This document shows positions 19,008 to 29,724 of a stretch of DNA of 64,000 bases, piece by piece. Position 1 is the first letter of the stretch, and each line of letters starts with the position of its first letter. A model generated the notes under the pieces. It was given only the letters and a program-made list of their open reading frames with translations, was not told where the DNA came from and did not search any database. The position numbers were made by a program, and so were the translations under genes. The stretch comes from Stenotrophomonas maltophilia D457 (lineage in GTDB: Bacteria > Pseudomonadota > Gammaproteobacteria > Xanthomonadales > Xanthomonadaceae), in contig NC_017671.1 in NCBI RefSeq assembly GCF_000284595.1, positions 1,893,001 through 1,957,000 of the forward strand, read 5' to 3'.

Positions 19008-20241
19008 ATGTTCAAACCCATTCCCGTGGCCATTGGCCTGCGCTACCTGCGCGCCAAGCGCCGCAACGGCTTCATCTCCTTCATCTCGATGGCATCGATC
19101 CTGGGCATCGCGCTCGGCGTTACGGTGCTGATCACCACGTTGGCGGTGATGAGCGGATTCCAGAAGGAAATCCGCAGCCGCCTGCTGCAGATGACCGCGC
19201 ACACCACCATCAGCCGCGACGGCGAGCCGATGCCGGACTGGATGCGCGTCGTCGACGTGGCCCGCGAGGATCCGCGCGTGGCCGGTGCCGCGCCGTACAT
19301 CGAGATCCAGTCGATGATCAGCGGCCCGCGCGTGCAGGGTGCGATCATCCAGGGCATCGATCCGGCGCTGGAGCCGAAGGTATCGGTGATCGACAAGAAG
19401 GTCACCAAGGGCAGCTATGCCAGCCTGACGCCGGGCAGCTTCAACCTGCTGCTGGGCAAGGAACTGGCGATCTGGCTCGGCGTCGACGTCGGTGACCAGG
19501 TGCTGGTGACCTTCGCCGAAGTGCAGGGCACGCCTGCCGGTGCCGTGCCGCGGATGAAACGCTTCACCGTCAGCGGCATCTTCGAGGCCGGCTACAACGA
19601 GGTCGACCGGGGCGTCGGCTTCGCCAACATGCAGGACCTGGAGCGCGTGCTGCGCAGCGACGGCGCCACCGGCGTGCGGCTGAAGCTGCACGACATGGAC
19701 CGCTCGCTGGAAGTGGGCGTGGACCTCGCGCAGAGCCTGGGTGGTGCCTACCGCGTGAGTGACTGGACCCAGCAGAACGCCAACCTCTACCACTCGCTGC
19801 GCATGGAGAAGGTGGTGATGGGCATCCTGCTGTCGCTGATCATCGCCATGGGTGCGTTCAACCTGGTGTCCTCGCAGGTGATGCTGGTGACCGACAAGCA
19901 GGCCGACATCGCCATCCTGCGCACCCTCGGCCTGACCCCGGGCGGGGTGATGCAGGTGTTCATGGTGCAGGGTTCGCTGATCGGCATCTTCGGCACGCTG
20001 GCCGGCCTGATCGGCGGCATCACCCTGACCCTCAACCTGGAACGCATCCTGGGCGCCATCGAAAGCGTGTTCAACGTCAAGCTGCTGCCGGAGGATGTGT
20101 ACTACATCACCGGCCTGCCGACCGACATGCAGACCGGCGACGTGGTGGCGATCACCGTGGTCGCGCTGCTGATGAGCTTCCTGGCCACCCTGTATCCCGC
20201 CTGGCGGGCGGCACGCACCCAGCCGGCGGAGGCCCTGCGTT

Positions 20242-20249
<8 letters not shown>
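19008..20249 (+). CDS. lolC: Lipoprotein-releasing ABC transporter permease (LolC/E/F type)
   Basis: Inner-membrane permease of the Lol system, which extracts outer-membrane lipoproteins. 413 aa. It has an N-terminal helix after [27 protein letters not shown], a large periplasmic domain (about 45-265), then three C-terminal helices of the FtsX/MacB fold (residues about 270-400) and the C-terminal [17 protein letters not shown]. It overlaps lolD by 8 bp. Only one permease gene is present, whereas E. coli has lolC and lolE flanking lolD. Confidence 0.9.
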
Positions 20250-20955
<706 letters not shown>

Positions 20956-21062
20956 GCGGCCGGCAACGGCCGCCTCCCGGCGCCTGAACGGGTTTACCTG
21001 CCCTCGCGCCGGCCGCACATCGGCCGGCGCATGATCGCAGCAGGTTCCCCGAGGAGATCGCC

Positions 21063-21512
21063 ATGAAGACCCCGATCCTGATCGCCGGACTCTGCCTGGC
21101 GCTGGCCGCCTGCGCGACCACCGGCCGGCTCAGCAGTACCGAGAAACTGGATCTGTACCGCGCCCACGCCGGCGCGCCGCAGAACGACATGCAGTTCTTC
21201 GGCAGCCTCAATGGCTGGACCGAACTGGGTGACAGCGCGCTGGCGGTGTGGACCCGGCCGAGCGAGGCTTACCTGCTGGAACTGAGTGGTCCGTGCCCGG
21301 ACCTGTCGTACGCCACCGCCATCGGGTTGACCAGCAGCATGGGCCGCGTGTCATCGCGTTTCGACAAGGTGCTGGTGCGCGACCCGACCGGTGGCCCGCG
21401 CATGCCGTGCTTCATCAACAGCATCCGCAAGCTGGACGTGAAGGCACTGCGTGCCTCCGAGAAGGAGCTGCGCCAGGCGCAGGTGCAGGAGCGCGAGGAA
21501 AATACGAAATAG
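21063..21512 (+). CDS. Putative lipoprotein, DUF6491-like
   Basis: 149 aa with a lipoprotein signal peptide: hydrophobic ILIAGLCLALAAC with the lipobox Cys at about 17. The mature part has QFFGSLNGWTELGDSALAVWTRPSEAYL and two further Cys (PCPDL and PCFIN) that could form a disulfide. It resembles small xanthomonad lipoproteins of the DUF6491 group. A charged, helical C-terminal tail ends in EREENTK. Good Shine-Dalgarno (GAGGAGA) before 21063. Function unknown. Confidence 0.8.
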   Translation: MKTPILIAGLCLALAACATTGRLSSTEKLDLYRAHAGAPQNDMQFFGSLNGWTELGDSALAVWTRPSEAYLLELSGPCPDLSYATAIGLTSSMGRVSSRFDKVLVRDPTGGPRMPCFINSIRKLDVKALRASEKELRQAQVQEREENTK

Positions 21513-21516
21513 CGCG

Positions 21517-21579
21517 GTAGTGCCGGCCGCTGGCCGGCAACCTGGCATCTGCGCGATGCCGGCCAGCGGCCGGCACTAC
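21517..21579. repeat. GTAG REP inverted pair
   Basis: GTAGTGCCGGCCGCTGGCC and an inverted copy ending GGCCGGCACTAC, 63 bp in all, between the convergent lipoprotein gene and yggX. Confidence 0.9.
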
Positions 21580-21586
21580 CTTTGGG

Positions 21587-21856
21587 TCAGGCTTCCGGGG
21601 TGAAGCCGGCAGGCTTTTCCGCGTCCTTCTCGAACAGGAACTTGACCAGTTCGCCCTCAAGGAATGCGCGATGCTCCGGGGTGCGCGGCGACAGGCGGTT
21701 TTCGTTGATCAGCATGGTCTGGTGCGCGAGCCACGCGGCCCAGGCCTGCTTGCCGATGTTGTTGAAGATGCGCTGGCCCAGTTCGCCGGGGTAGGGCACG
21801 AAGTCCAGGCCCTCGGCATCGCGTTGTTCGTACTGGCAGAAGACGGTTCGGGACAT
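21587..21856 (-). CDS. yggX: Fe(2+)-trafficking protein YggX
   Basis: Small cytoplasmic protein of 89 aa linked to oxidative damage protection of Fe-S clusters. Family features are the start MSRTVFCQY with conserved Cys7, [18 protein letters not shown], and [12 protein letters not shown]. It lies 5 bp downstream of mutY on the same strand, an arrangement also seen in E. coli, where MutY itself has a 4Fe-4S cluster. The start at 21856 is set by the conserved N-terminus. Confidence 0.96.
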   Translation of the reverse strand: MSRTVFCQYEQRDAEGLDFVPYPGELGQRIFNNIGKQAWAAWLAHQTMLINENRLSPRTPEHRAFLEGELVKFLFEKDAEKPAGFTPEA

Positions 21857-21861
21857 GGTAC

Positions 21862-22986
21862 TCACTCGTGGTTGCGGGGTTTCTTGGGCGTTCGTTTCGG
21901 CGCCTTGACCGTGGCGCCATCGAGCAGCTTGCGGATGGGGGCCGGCAGGCCCAGCGCGGGCAGTTCGTCGGTGGCGACCCAGCGCAGCGTGGGTTCTTCC
22001 ACGCGCAGGCCGTGCACCTGCCGCGACAGTACCTGCAGGTGCAGCTTGTAATGGCTGAAGGTGTGCTGCAGCACGGGCAGCTCCTCGGCGTCTTCCAGCG
22101 AACCTTCGACGTGCGCGTCGAACCAGTCCTGCAGTACGCTGCCGGCCTCGGCCTGCGGCAGCGTCCACAGCTGCGCCCAGATGCCGGTGTCCGGCCGCTT
22201 CTGCAGCAGCACGCGCTGCTGGGCATCGCGCAGCAGCAGGGCCACGGCTTCGCGCTCGGGCAGGGTCTTGCTGGGCTTGGGCGTGGGCAGTTCGGCGGTA
22301 CGGCCTTCGCGGCGCGCCACGCACGCGTCCTGCAGCGGGCAGATCACGCAGGCTGGCTTGGCGCGGCTGCACACCGTCGCACCCAGGTCCATCTGCGCCT
22401 GGGTGTAGTCGGCCATGCGCCCGGCCGGCACCTGCGCCACGTGCGCCTCGGCAATCGACCACAACTGTTTCTCGATGGCCGGCAGGCCGGGAAAGCCGTC
22501 GATGCCGTGGTAACGGCTGAGCACGCGCTTGACGTTGCCATCGAGGATCGCGAACGGATCGTTCCAGGCCTGGCTGAGGATCGCACCTGCGGTGCTGCGG
22601 CCGATGCCGGGCAGGGCATGCAAGGCATCGAAATCGCGCGGCAGGTCGCCGTCGTGCAGTTCCACGCAGCGCTTCGCGGCGGCATGCAGGTTGCGTGCGC
22701 GGGCGTAGTAGCCGAGCCCGGCCCACTGCGCCATCACCGCGTCATTGCTGGCGGCGGCGAGGTCGGGCAGCGTCGGGAAATGCTGCAGGAACCGCTGGAA
22801 GTACGGGATGACCGTGGCTACCTGGGTCTGCTGCAGCATGATTTCCGACAGCCAGACCCGATAGGGGCTGCGTGGGTGCTGCCAGGGCAGGTCGTGGCGA
22901 CCATGGTCGTCGAACCAGTGCAGCAGGCGGGCGACGAAACCGTCCCGTTCTGCAGTTTCGGCGCTGGCGTGCGGCTGGCGGGGCAT
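21862..22986 (-). CDS. mutY: A/G-specific adenine glycosylase
   Basis: DNA repair enzyme that removes adenine mispaired with 8-oxoguanine. 374 aa. Catalytic Glu in [10 protein letters not shown], helix-hairpin-helix [13 protein letters not shown] followed by [10 protein letters not shown] with the catalytic Asp, and 4Fe-4S ligands spaced Cx6Cx2Cx5C in [17 protein letters not shown]. The C-terminal NUDIX-like domain begins near 235 ([16 protein letters not shown]). It ends in a basic tail of [12 protein letters not shown]. Confidence 0.97.
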   Translation of the reverse strand: MPRQPHASAETAERDGFVARLLHWFDDHGRHDLPWQHPRSPYRVWLSEIMLQQTQVATVIPYFQRFLQHFPTLPDLAAASNDAVMAQWAGLGYYARARNLHAAAKRCVELHDGDLPRDFDALHALPGIGRSTAGAILSQAWNDPFAILDGNVKRVLSRYHGIDGFPGLPAIEKQLWSIAEAHVAQVPAGRMADYTQAQMDLGATVCSRAKPACVICPLQDACVARREGRTAELPTPKPSKTLPEREAVALLLRDAQQRVLLQKRPDTGIWAQLWTLPQAEAGSVLQDWFDAHVEGSLEDAEELPVLQHTFSHYKLHLQVLSRQVHGLRVEEPTLRWVATDELPALGLPAPIRKLLDGATVKAPKRTPKKPRNHE

Positions 22987-23001
22987 TGGAGTTCCAGAGA
23001 G

Positions 23002-23060
23002 GCAGCCACCCGTGGGGTGGCTCTACCAGGCTGCGGTAGAGCCACGCCATGCGTGGCTGC
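23002..23060. repeat. Two GTAG-type hairpins
   Basis: AGCCACCCGTGGGGTGGCT-CTAC followed by GTAGAGCCACGCCATGCGTGGCT. The pair lies between ftsY and mutY on the minus strand, so it is a likely terminator or stabiliser of the ftsY message. Confidence 0.8.
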
Positions 23061-23068
23061 GCGGTGTA

Positions 23069-24385
23069 TCAGGCGCCCAGCGCTTCGGGCAGCAGGGCGT
23101 CGACGAACGCTTCCGGATCGAACACGCGCAGGTCTTCCGGGCGCTCGCCGATACCGGCAAAGCGGATCGGGATGCCGAACTCGCGGGCCAGCGCGAACAC
23201 CACGCCGCCCTTGGCAGTGCCGTCCAGCTTGGTCACCACCAGGCCGGTCACGTTCACTGCGGCATTGAACTGGCGCAACTGCGACAGCGCGTTCTGGCCG
23301 GTGGTGCCGTCGATCACCATCAGCACTTCGTGCGGGGCGGTGGGGTCGATCTTGCCGAGCACGCGGCGGATCTTGCCCAGCTCGTTCATCAGGCCGGACT
23401 GGGTGTGCAGGCGGCCGGCGGTATCGGCGATCAGCACCGAGGTGCCGCGGGCCTTGCCGGCCTGCAGCGCGTCGAATGCCACCGAAGCGGCATCGGCGTT
23501 CTGCCCCTGCGCGACCACGGCTACGCCGTTGCGCTCGCCCCAGGCCTGCAACTGGGCCACGGCGGCGGCGCGGAAGGTATCGCCGGCAGCCAGCATCAGG
23601 CTGTGGCCGTCGTCCTTGAAGCGCTTGGCCAGCTTGCCGATGGTGGTGGTCTTGCCGACGCCGTTGACGCCGACGGTGAGCACCACGAAGGGCTTGGCGT
23701 TGCGATCGATCACCAGCGGCTTGGCCACCGGCTGCAGGATCGCGATCAGCTCGGCGCGCAACGCGGCCAGCAGCGCATTGGCGTCGGCGAACTCGCGCGA
23801 CTTCATGCGCTTGCGCAGGCCCTCGACCAGATCGGTGGTGGCGCCCACGCCGACGTCGGCGGTGATCAGTGCGGTTTCCAGCTCGTCCAGCAGATCGTCG
23901 TCGAGCTTGGGGTTGCGCGAGAACAGTCCACCGAAGCTGCGCGCGATGACGCTGTTGCGCAGGCGTTCGCGCCAGCCGGGCTTGCCGGCAGGCGCCGGAA
24001 CGGCATCGATCGAGGCGGCGGCAGGCAGGTCGTCGGTGACCGGTGCCGGGGTGGGCTGAGGCAGTGGTGCAGGTGCCGGTTCGATGGCCAGGGCCGTCAC
24101 CGGGGCGACGTCGATCCGGGCGGCCGGTTGCGGAGCGCTCGGAGCGGGAACGACCGGAGCCGGAACCACCGGGGTGGGCTCGAGAGCGACCGGAACGACG
24201 GCTGCCAGCGGCGGCTCGGCCGGCGCAGGCGCGGCCGGTACGGCTACCGGTGCTGGCTCTTTGTCCTCGACCGGCGCGGCCGACGGGAACGCCGCCGCCA
24301 GCTCTTCAGCCGAGTAGTGCTGGGTCTTGGGTGCCTCTGCTGCGGGGGCATCCTGGGGCTTCTTGCGGCGGAAAAAACTGAGCAT
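23069..24385 (-). CDS. ftsY: Signal recognition particle receptor FtsY
   Basis: SRP receptor GTPase that docks ribosome-nascent chain complexes at the inner membrane. 438 aa: a basic start (MLSFFRRKKPQ), then a long Ala/Pro/Glu-rich A domain (about 10-140), the N domain, and the G domain with P-loop GVNGVGKTTTIGKLA, DTAGR and TKLDGTAKGG. The ATG at 24385 is preferred over an upstream in-frame TTG at 24391. Transcribed away from the orphan rod-like gene. Confidence 0.96.
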   Translation of the reverse strand: MLSFFRRKKPQDAPAAEAPKTQHYSAEELAAAFPSAAPVEDKEPAPVAVPAAPAPAEPPLAAVVPVALEPTPVVPAPVVPAPSAPQPAARIDVAPVTALAIEPAPAPLPQPTPAPVTDDLPAAASIDAVPAPAGKPGWRERLRNSVIARSFGGLFSRNPKLDDDLLDELETALITADVGVGATTDLVEGLRKRMKSREFADANALLAALRAELIAILQPVAKPLVIDRNAKPFVVLTVGVNGVGKTTTIGKLAKRFKDDGHSLMLAAGDTFRAAAVAQLQAWGERNGVAVVAQGQNADAASVAFDALQAGKARGTSVLIADTAGRLHTQSGLMNELGKIRRVLGKIDPTAPHEVLMVIDGTTGQNALSQLRQFNAAVNVTGLVVTKLDGTAKGGVVFALAREFGIPIRFAGIGERPEDLRVFDPEAFVDALLPEALGA

Positions 24386-24514
24386 TGGCAAAAGGCGCTG
24401 AAATCAGGGGGATATGCTACCACTCGGGCCTGTCGGGCCGATGTGGACTCAAGGTCGCGGCCCGCCGGCCGTTAACCGGTCCGGAGGGCTGCGTCGTGCG
24501 GCCCGGAGACCGCC

Positions 24515-24814
24515 ATGGACAACGTGATGGGAATTGCCCTCGGCGGGATGCGTGCGTCCCAGCAGGGCGTGCAGGTGGCTGCGCACAACGTGGCCAACCT
24601 GGCGACCCCGGATGCCCAGCGCCTGCAGCTGCAGCGCAGTGCTGCCGGGCAGGGTGGGGTGCAGGCCGCGGTGATTCCCGTCGGCGCCGATGCCGGCGCG
24701 CCGCTGGGTGACCTGCTGGCCGCGAAAGCCGAGGTGGTGGCCTTCGCCGCCAATGCCGCGGTGATCCGCCGCCAGGACCAGATGCTGGGTTCGCTGCTGG
24801 ATCGCGACGCCTGA
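24515..24814 (+). CDS. Orphan flagellar-rod/hook N-terminal domain-like small protein
   Basis: 99 aa. Residues 1-40 (MGIALGGMRASQQGVQVAAHNVANLATP) read like the N-terminal Flg_bb_rod domain shared by FlgB/C/F/G/E/K, with the LxxxQxxxxxxxxNxAN pattern. The remainder (EVVAFAANAAVIRRQDQMLGSLLD) resembles the matching C-terminal helix of FlgC/FlgG, with the middle of those proteins missing. No other flagellar gene is nearby. It may be a minimal rod-like protein acquired or retained alone. Its start is reasonable but not proven. Confidence 0.65.
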   Translation: MDNVMGIALGGMRASQQGVQVAAHNVANLATPDAQRLQLQRSAAGQGGVQAAVIPVGADAGAPLGDLLAAKAEVVAFAANAAVIRRQDQMLGSLLDRDA

Positions 24815-24846
24815 ACCCCTTCGGCAGGCGCCAACCGCCGCCCCTG

Positions 24847-24981
24847 GTGGGTGCCAACCTTGGTTGGCACTCTCCACCCGCGCCGGTAGGTGCCAACCTT
24901 GGCTGGCACGCTCGATCCGCCCCGGTAGGTGCCAACCTTGGTTGGCACGCTTTTGGGGCGCCAACCAAGGTCGGCCTCTAC
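24847..24981. repeat. Four-unit GTAG repeat cluster (CCAACCTTGG type)
   Basis: Three forward units with the core GTGCCAACCTTGGTTGGCAC (24847-24870, 24886-24909, 24925-24948) and one inverted unit ending CTCTAC (to 24981). They differ from the GGCCGG type in stem sequence but share the GTAG/CTAC ends. They fill the gap between the rod-like gene and the end of htpG. Confidence 0.88.
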
Positions 24982-25030
24982 CAGAGCACCGCCGGGTAAG
25001 CCGGGCCATGCCCGGCGACCACCCTGTCGA

Positions 25031-26923
25031 TCAGGCCGACAGCTCCAGCAGCAGCTTGTTCAGCCTCGCCACGTAGGCACCCGGGTCCTTCAGGCTGTCA
25101 CCGGCGGCCAGCGCGGCCTGGTCGAACAGCACCCGGCCGAGGTCGTCGAAACGCGCGCCATCGGCTTCGGCATCCAGCTTGGCAATCAGTGGGTGGCCCG
25201 GGTTGATTTCCAGCACCGGCTTGCTGTCCGGCACCTTCTGCCCGCTGGCTTCCAGGATCTGGCGCATCTGCAGGCCCAGGTCCTGTTCGCCGATGGCCAG
25301 TACCGCCGGCGAATCGGTCAGGCGGTGTGACACGCGCACTTCGGCCACGTCATCGCCCAGCACGGTCTTCAGGCGCTCGACCAGGCCCTGCTTGTCCTTC
25401 GCCGCGGCTTCCTGTTCCTGCTTGTCCGCTTCGGTTTCCAGCGCGCCCAGGTCGAGATCGCCACGAGCGATGTCGACGAAGCCCTTGCCGTCGAAATCGG
25501 TCAGGTAGCCCATCAGCCACTCGTCGATGCGGTCGGTCAGCAGCAGCACTTCCACGCCCTTCTTGCGGAACACTTCCAGGTGGGGGCTGTTGCGCACCTG
25601 GCTGTAGCTCTCGCCGGTCAGGTAGTAGATCTTGTCCTGGCCTTCGGTCATGCGGCCGAGGTAATCGGCCAGCGACACCGTCTGCGCATCGCTGTCGCCG
25701 CGGGTGGAGGCGAAGCGCAGCAGCCCGGCCACCTTCTCGCGGTTGTTGTAGTCCTCGGCCGGGCCTTCCTTCAGCACTTGGCCGAATTCCTTCCAGAACG
25801 TGGCGTATTGCTCCGGCTTGTCGGCGGCCAGCTTGTCCAGCATGTCCAGCGAGCGTTTGGTCAGCGCCGCCTTCATCGAATCGATGACCGGGCCGGACTG
25901 CAGGATCTCGCGCGAGACGTTCAGCGACAGGTCGTTGGAGTCGACCACGCCCTTGATGAAGCGCAGGTACAGCGGCAGGAACTGCTCGGCCTGGTCCATC
26001 ACGAACACGCGCTGCACATAGAGCTTCAGGCCCTTGGGCGCATCGCGGTGGTACAGGTCGAACGGCGCGCGGCCGGGCACGTAAAGCAGCGAGGTGTACT
26101 CCAGCTTGCCTTCGACCTTGTTGTGGCTCCACGCCAGCGGATCGCTGTGGTCGTGCGCCACGTGCTTGTAGAACTCGGTGTACTCGGCGTCGCCGATCTC
26201 GGTGCGCGGACGGGTCCACAGCGCGCTGGCGCGGTTGACGGTCTCCCACTCGACGGTGGCGCCTTCTTCGCCACCTTCCTTCGGCATCTGGATCGGCAGG
26301 CCGATGTGGTCCGAATACTTCTTGAGGATGCTGCGCAGGCGCCAGCCGTCGGCGAAGTCGTGCTCGCCATCCTTCAGATGCAGGACGATGCGGGTGCCGC
26401 GCTCGGCCTTGTCGACGGTGGCGACGTTGAAATCGCCTTCGCCGCGCGAGGTCCAGCGCACGCCTTCACCTGCGGCCAGGCCGGCGCGGCGCGAGGTCAC
26501 TTCGACCTCGTCGGCAACGATGAAGGCGCTGTAGAAGCCGACGCCGAACTGGCCGATCAGCTGCGAATCCTTCTTCTGGTCGCCGGACAGCTGGCGCAGG
26601 AAATCGCCGGTGCCGGACTTGGCGATCGTGCCGAGATGGGCAATCGCCTCGGCGCGACTCATGCCGATGCCGTTGTCTTCGATGGTGATGGTGTGGGCGG
26701 TGGGGTCGAAGCTGACGCGCACGCGCAGTTCGCTGTCGCCTTCCAGCAGGGCCGGCTGGGTCAGGGCCTCGAAGCGCAGCTTGTCGGCGGCGTCGGCGGC
26801 GTTGGAGACCAGCTCGCGCAGGAAGATCTCCTTGTTGGAGTACAGCGAGTGGATCATCAGCTGCAGCAGCTGCTTGACTTCGGTCTGGAAGCCAAGGGTT
26901 TCGGTCTGGGTGGTCTCGGTCAT
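25031..26923 (-). CDS. htpG: Chaperone HtpG (Hsp90)
   Basis: Bacterial Hsp90, 630 aa, full length. The GHKL ATPase domain shows [35 protein letters not shown] and [17 protein letters not shown]. The middle domain has the [21 protein letters not shown] segment. The C-terminal dimerisation domain ends [11 protein letters not shown] heat-shock-like promoter lies upstream (26976-27001), and the upstream gap carries an unusual nested repeat. Confidence 0.97.
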   Translation of the reverse strand: MTETTQTETLGFQTEVKQLLQLMIHSLYSNKEIFLRELVSNAADAADKLRFEALTQPALLEGDSELRVRVSFDPTAHTITIEDNGIGMSRAEAIAHLGTIAKSGTGDFLRQLSGDQKKDSQLIGQFGVGFYSAFIVADEVEVTSRRAGLAAGEGVRWTSRGEGDFNVATVDKAERGTRIVLHLKDGEHDFADGWRLRSILKKYSDHIGLPIQMPKEGGEEGATVEWETVNRASALWTRPRTEIGDAEYTEFYKHVAHDHSDPLAWSHNKVEGKLEYTSLLYVPGRAPFDLYHRDAPKGLKLYVQRVFVMDQAEQFLPLYLRFIKGVVDSNDLSLNVSREILQSGPVIDSMKAALTKRSLDMLDKLAADKPEQYATFWKEFGQVLKEGPAEDYNNREKVAGLLRFASTRGDSDAQTVSLADYLGRMTEGQDKIYYLTGESYSQVRNSPHLEVFRKKGVEVLLLTDRIDEWLMGYLTDFDGKGFVDIARGDLDLGALETEADKQEQEAAAKDKQGLVERLKTVLGDDVAEVRVSHRLTDSPAVLAIGEQDLGLQMRQILEASGQKVPDSKPVLEINPGHPLIAKLDAEADGARFDDLGRVLFDQAALAAGDSLKDPGAYVARLNKLLLELSA

Positions 26924-26975
26924 CGATAGGGCTCCATGTGCAATGCCGCGCCAGCGCGTGCGGCCTCGCCAAGGG

Positions 26976-27001
26976 GTATGGCTGATTGTCCCGAAATCAA
27001 G
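26976..27001 (-). promoter_or_regulatory. Possible sigma32 promoter of htpG
   Basis: Read on the minus strand, CTTGAT (27001-26996), a 12-bp spacer, then AGCCATAC (26983-26976) resembles the heat-shock promoter CTTGAA-N11-16-CCCCATNT. It would start transcription about 45 nt before the htpG ATG. Confidence 0.45.
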
Positions 27002-27009
27002 GGGTTGGT

Positions 27010-27589
27010 CGGCCGGGCGGCGCCCGGCACCTGCAGAGGCCGAAGCAACAGCAACAGCAACAGCAACAGCGGGCTATCCGTGGGATGGCGGGGCGGTGTG
27101 GGTTGGCAGGACACGCCGTAAACCCCCCTCCGGGGGCCGGCCCAGCCGCTGGCGGCTGTGCGTTCGGGCGCTTGCGAAGCAGTGCTTCGCAAGCAAAGCG
27201 CCCTCACCCATGGGGGCTCGATGGCGCCATCCATGGCGCCAACGGTCCTGCCACCCCACACCGCCCCGCCTCTGACAGATTTCCCGCGGCTGTTGGTAGG
27301 TGTCGACCTTGGTCGACACATCTGTCAGACATCGAAATAAATCTGGGGTCAGATCCGTTTTCTGCAGGAAAACGGATCTGACCCCAAGAGCCGTTCCGAC
27401 AGATCGCAGGAAACTGTCGAAGGCGGGGTGGGTCCGGTTGAGGGGGCGTGAGCCGCATGGATGCGGCGACCGAGCTTACATGGACGTACTTGCAGCGTCC
27501 CCCTCAACCGGACCCGCCCCGCCATCCCACGGGGATGCCCGCTGTTGCTGTTGCTTCGGCTTCTGCGGGTGCCGGGCGCCGCCCGGCCG
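27010..27589. repeat. Nested inverted-repeat structure between htpG and rsmD
   Basis: This gap of about 700 bp has no credible gene. Its outer arms, 27010-27096 and 27514-27589, are near-perfect inverted repeats containing a CGGCCGGGCGGCGCCCGGCA segment and CAACAG tandem units (four on the left, two on the right). Inside, module A (27087-27270) has 26-bp inverted ends and a central hairpin at 27171-27193; module B (27422-27523) has 24-bp inverted ends around a GCCGCATGGATGCGGC core. A GTAG palindrome (27296-27320) and a 41-bp palindrome (27345-27385) lie between them. It could be non-autonomous mobile DNA or a structured transcript. Confidence 0.8.
27345..27385. repeat. Palindrome with 17-bp perfect stem
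   Basis: GGGGTCAGATCCGTTTT, a 7-nt loop (CTGCAGG), then the exact complement AAAACGGATCTGACCCC. It belongs to the same GGGGTCAGA-type family as the element at 33800-33884. It lies in the middle of the htpG-rsmD nested repeat. Confidence 0.85.
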
Positions 27590-27643
27590 AACTACAATCC
27601 CGCTCATGCTGAATTTCTCGAATTCCTCCCGCCGGGGGCGCCG

Positions 27644-28758
<1,115 letters not shown>

Positions 28759-28818
28759 GCCCCGCTGTACCCGCACCCCATTACGTACACCACCACGCAC
28801 CATTCCGGGAGGAAACCC

Positions 28819-29310
28819 ATGAACACCACCATGCGCGCGATGCTGATCGCTTCGTTGGCCCTGGCATTCACCGCCTGCAAGAAGGAAGAGGCCGCTCCGG
28901 TCGACGAGGCCAAGCAGGCCCTGGTCGCCCCGGCCAAGGACGACGATGCAGGCTGGAAGAAGTACCTGCAGGAAGTGGCGATCCAGAACATGGGCAACAT
29001 CACCAACAGCCCGTTCCTGTACTACCTCTCGCCGGAATCGGACCCGGACTTCCAGGCCAAGTACGAGCGCCAGACCGAAAGCGCGACCCAGGCCGTGGCC
29101 CGTGGCGTGCAGCCGGGCAACATGCTGGCCTTCGGTTCGTCGGCCTCGGGCAAGATGGCTGACATGATCCAGGCCGTGTTCAAGGACGTGTCGCCGGATT
29201 CGATGAAGGGCGTGCGCGTCGTCTTCATCGGCCAGTCGGCCGACAACGCCCGCGTGCAGGCTGCGATCCAGCCGACCGGTGCCGAGTACATTTTCGTCGA
29301 AGCCAAGTAA
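28819..29310 (+). CDS. Putative lipoprotein of unknown function
   Basis: 163 aa with a clear lipoprotein signal peptide (MLIASLALAFTAC, lipobox Cys at about 20) followed by a charged KKEEAAPVDEAK linker. The rest is a compact domain with WKKYLQEVAIQNMGNITNSP, ARGVQPGNMLAFGSSASGKM and GVRVVFIGQSADNARVQAAI. Strong GGAGG site before the start. No family was recognised. It is single, with ordinary codon use, and is probably periplasmic or membrane-anchored. Confidence 0.78.
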   Translation: MNTTMRAMLIASLALAFTACKKEEAAPVDEAKQALVAPAKDDDAGWKKYLQEVAIQNMGNITNSPFLYYLSPESDPDFQAKYERQTESATQAVARGVQPGNMLAFGSSASGKMADMIQAVFKDVSPDSMKGVRVVFIGQSADNARVQAAIQPTGAEYIFVEAK

Positions 29311-29379
29311 TACCGAGCCATGGCGGCCATGCTACGGCATGGCCCGGGCGGCATCCTGCAAGGGCGCCGCTGATGACCT

Positions 29380-29414
29380 GACCGGCCCGCGCGCCCGCGC
29401 TGGCCGGTCCTTTG
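29380..29414 (+). terminator. Possible intrinsic terminator
   Basis: GACCGGCC (29380-29387) and its complement GGCCGGTC (29402-29409) form an 8-bp stem with a long GC-rich loop, followed by CTTTGT. The T tract is weak. It lies between the lipoprotein and ferredoxin genes. Confidence 0.4.
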
Positions 29415-29442
29415 TCCCAGGGCGCGGGCGAGGAGTATCGCC

Positions 29443-29724
29443 GTGTCGCTGAAAATCAACGAGCTCTGCGTCAACTGCGACGTGTGCGAGCCGGCCTGCC
29501 CCAACCAGGCCATTGCGATGGGTGAAACCATCTACGTGATCGACCCTGCGCGCTGCACCGAATGCGTGGGTCATTTCGACGAGCCACAGTGCGTGGTCGT
29601 CTGCCCGGTCGAGTGCATCGACCCGGACCCGGAGATCGTGGAAACGGAAGACCAGCTGCTGGCCAAGCTGCGCCAGCTGCAGCACGATCACCCCGAACTC
29701 TACGCGGAGCCCCCATCCGAATGA
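29443..29724 (+). CDS. yfhL: YfhL-family 4Fe-4S ferredoxin
   Basis: Small electron carrier, 93 aa, with two cluster-binding motifs: CVNCDVCEPACPNQAI at the N-terminus and CTECVGHFDEPQCVVVCPVECI, whose lengthened Cys spacing is typical of the YfhL/Alvin type. The C-terminal tail is acidic and helical. The stop overlaps the ggt start (ATGA, 29721-29724). Confidence 0.92.
   Translation: MSLKINELCVNCDVCEPACPNQAIAMGETIYVIDPARCTECVGHFDEPQCVVVCPVECIDPDPEIVETEDQLLAKLRQLQHDHPELYAEPPSE

Noticed and set aside
24386..24391. TTG start for ftsY
   Set aside because: The ATG two codons downstream is the more usual start and gives the family N-terminus.
27461..27643. N-terminal extension of rsmD through the repeat
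   Set aside because: The frame stays open by chance through inverted repeats; the conserved protein begins at 27644.
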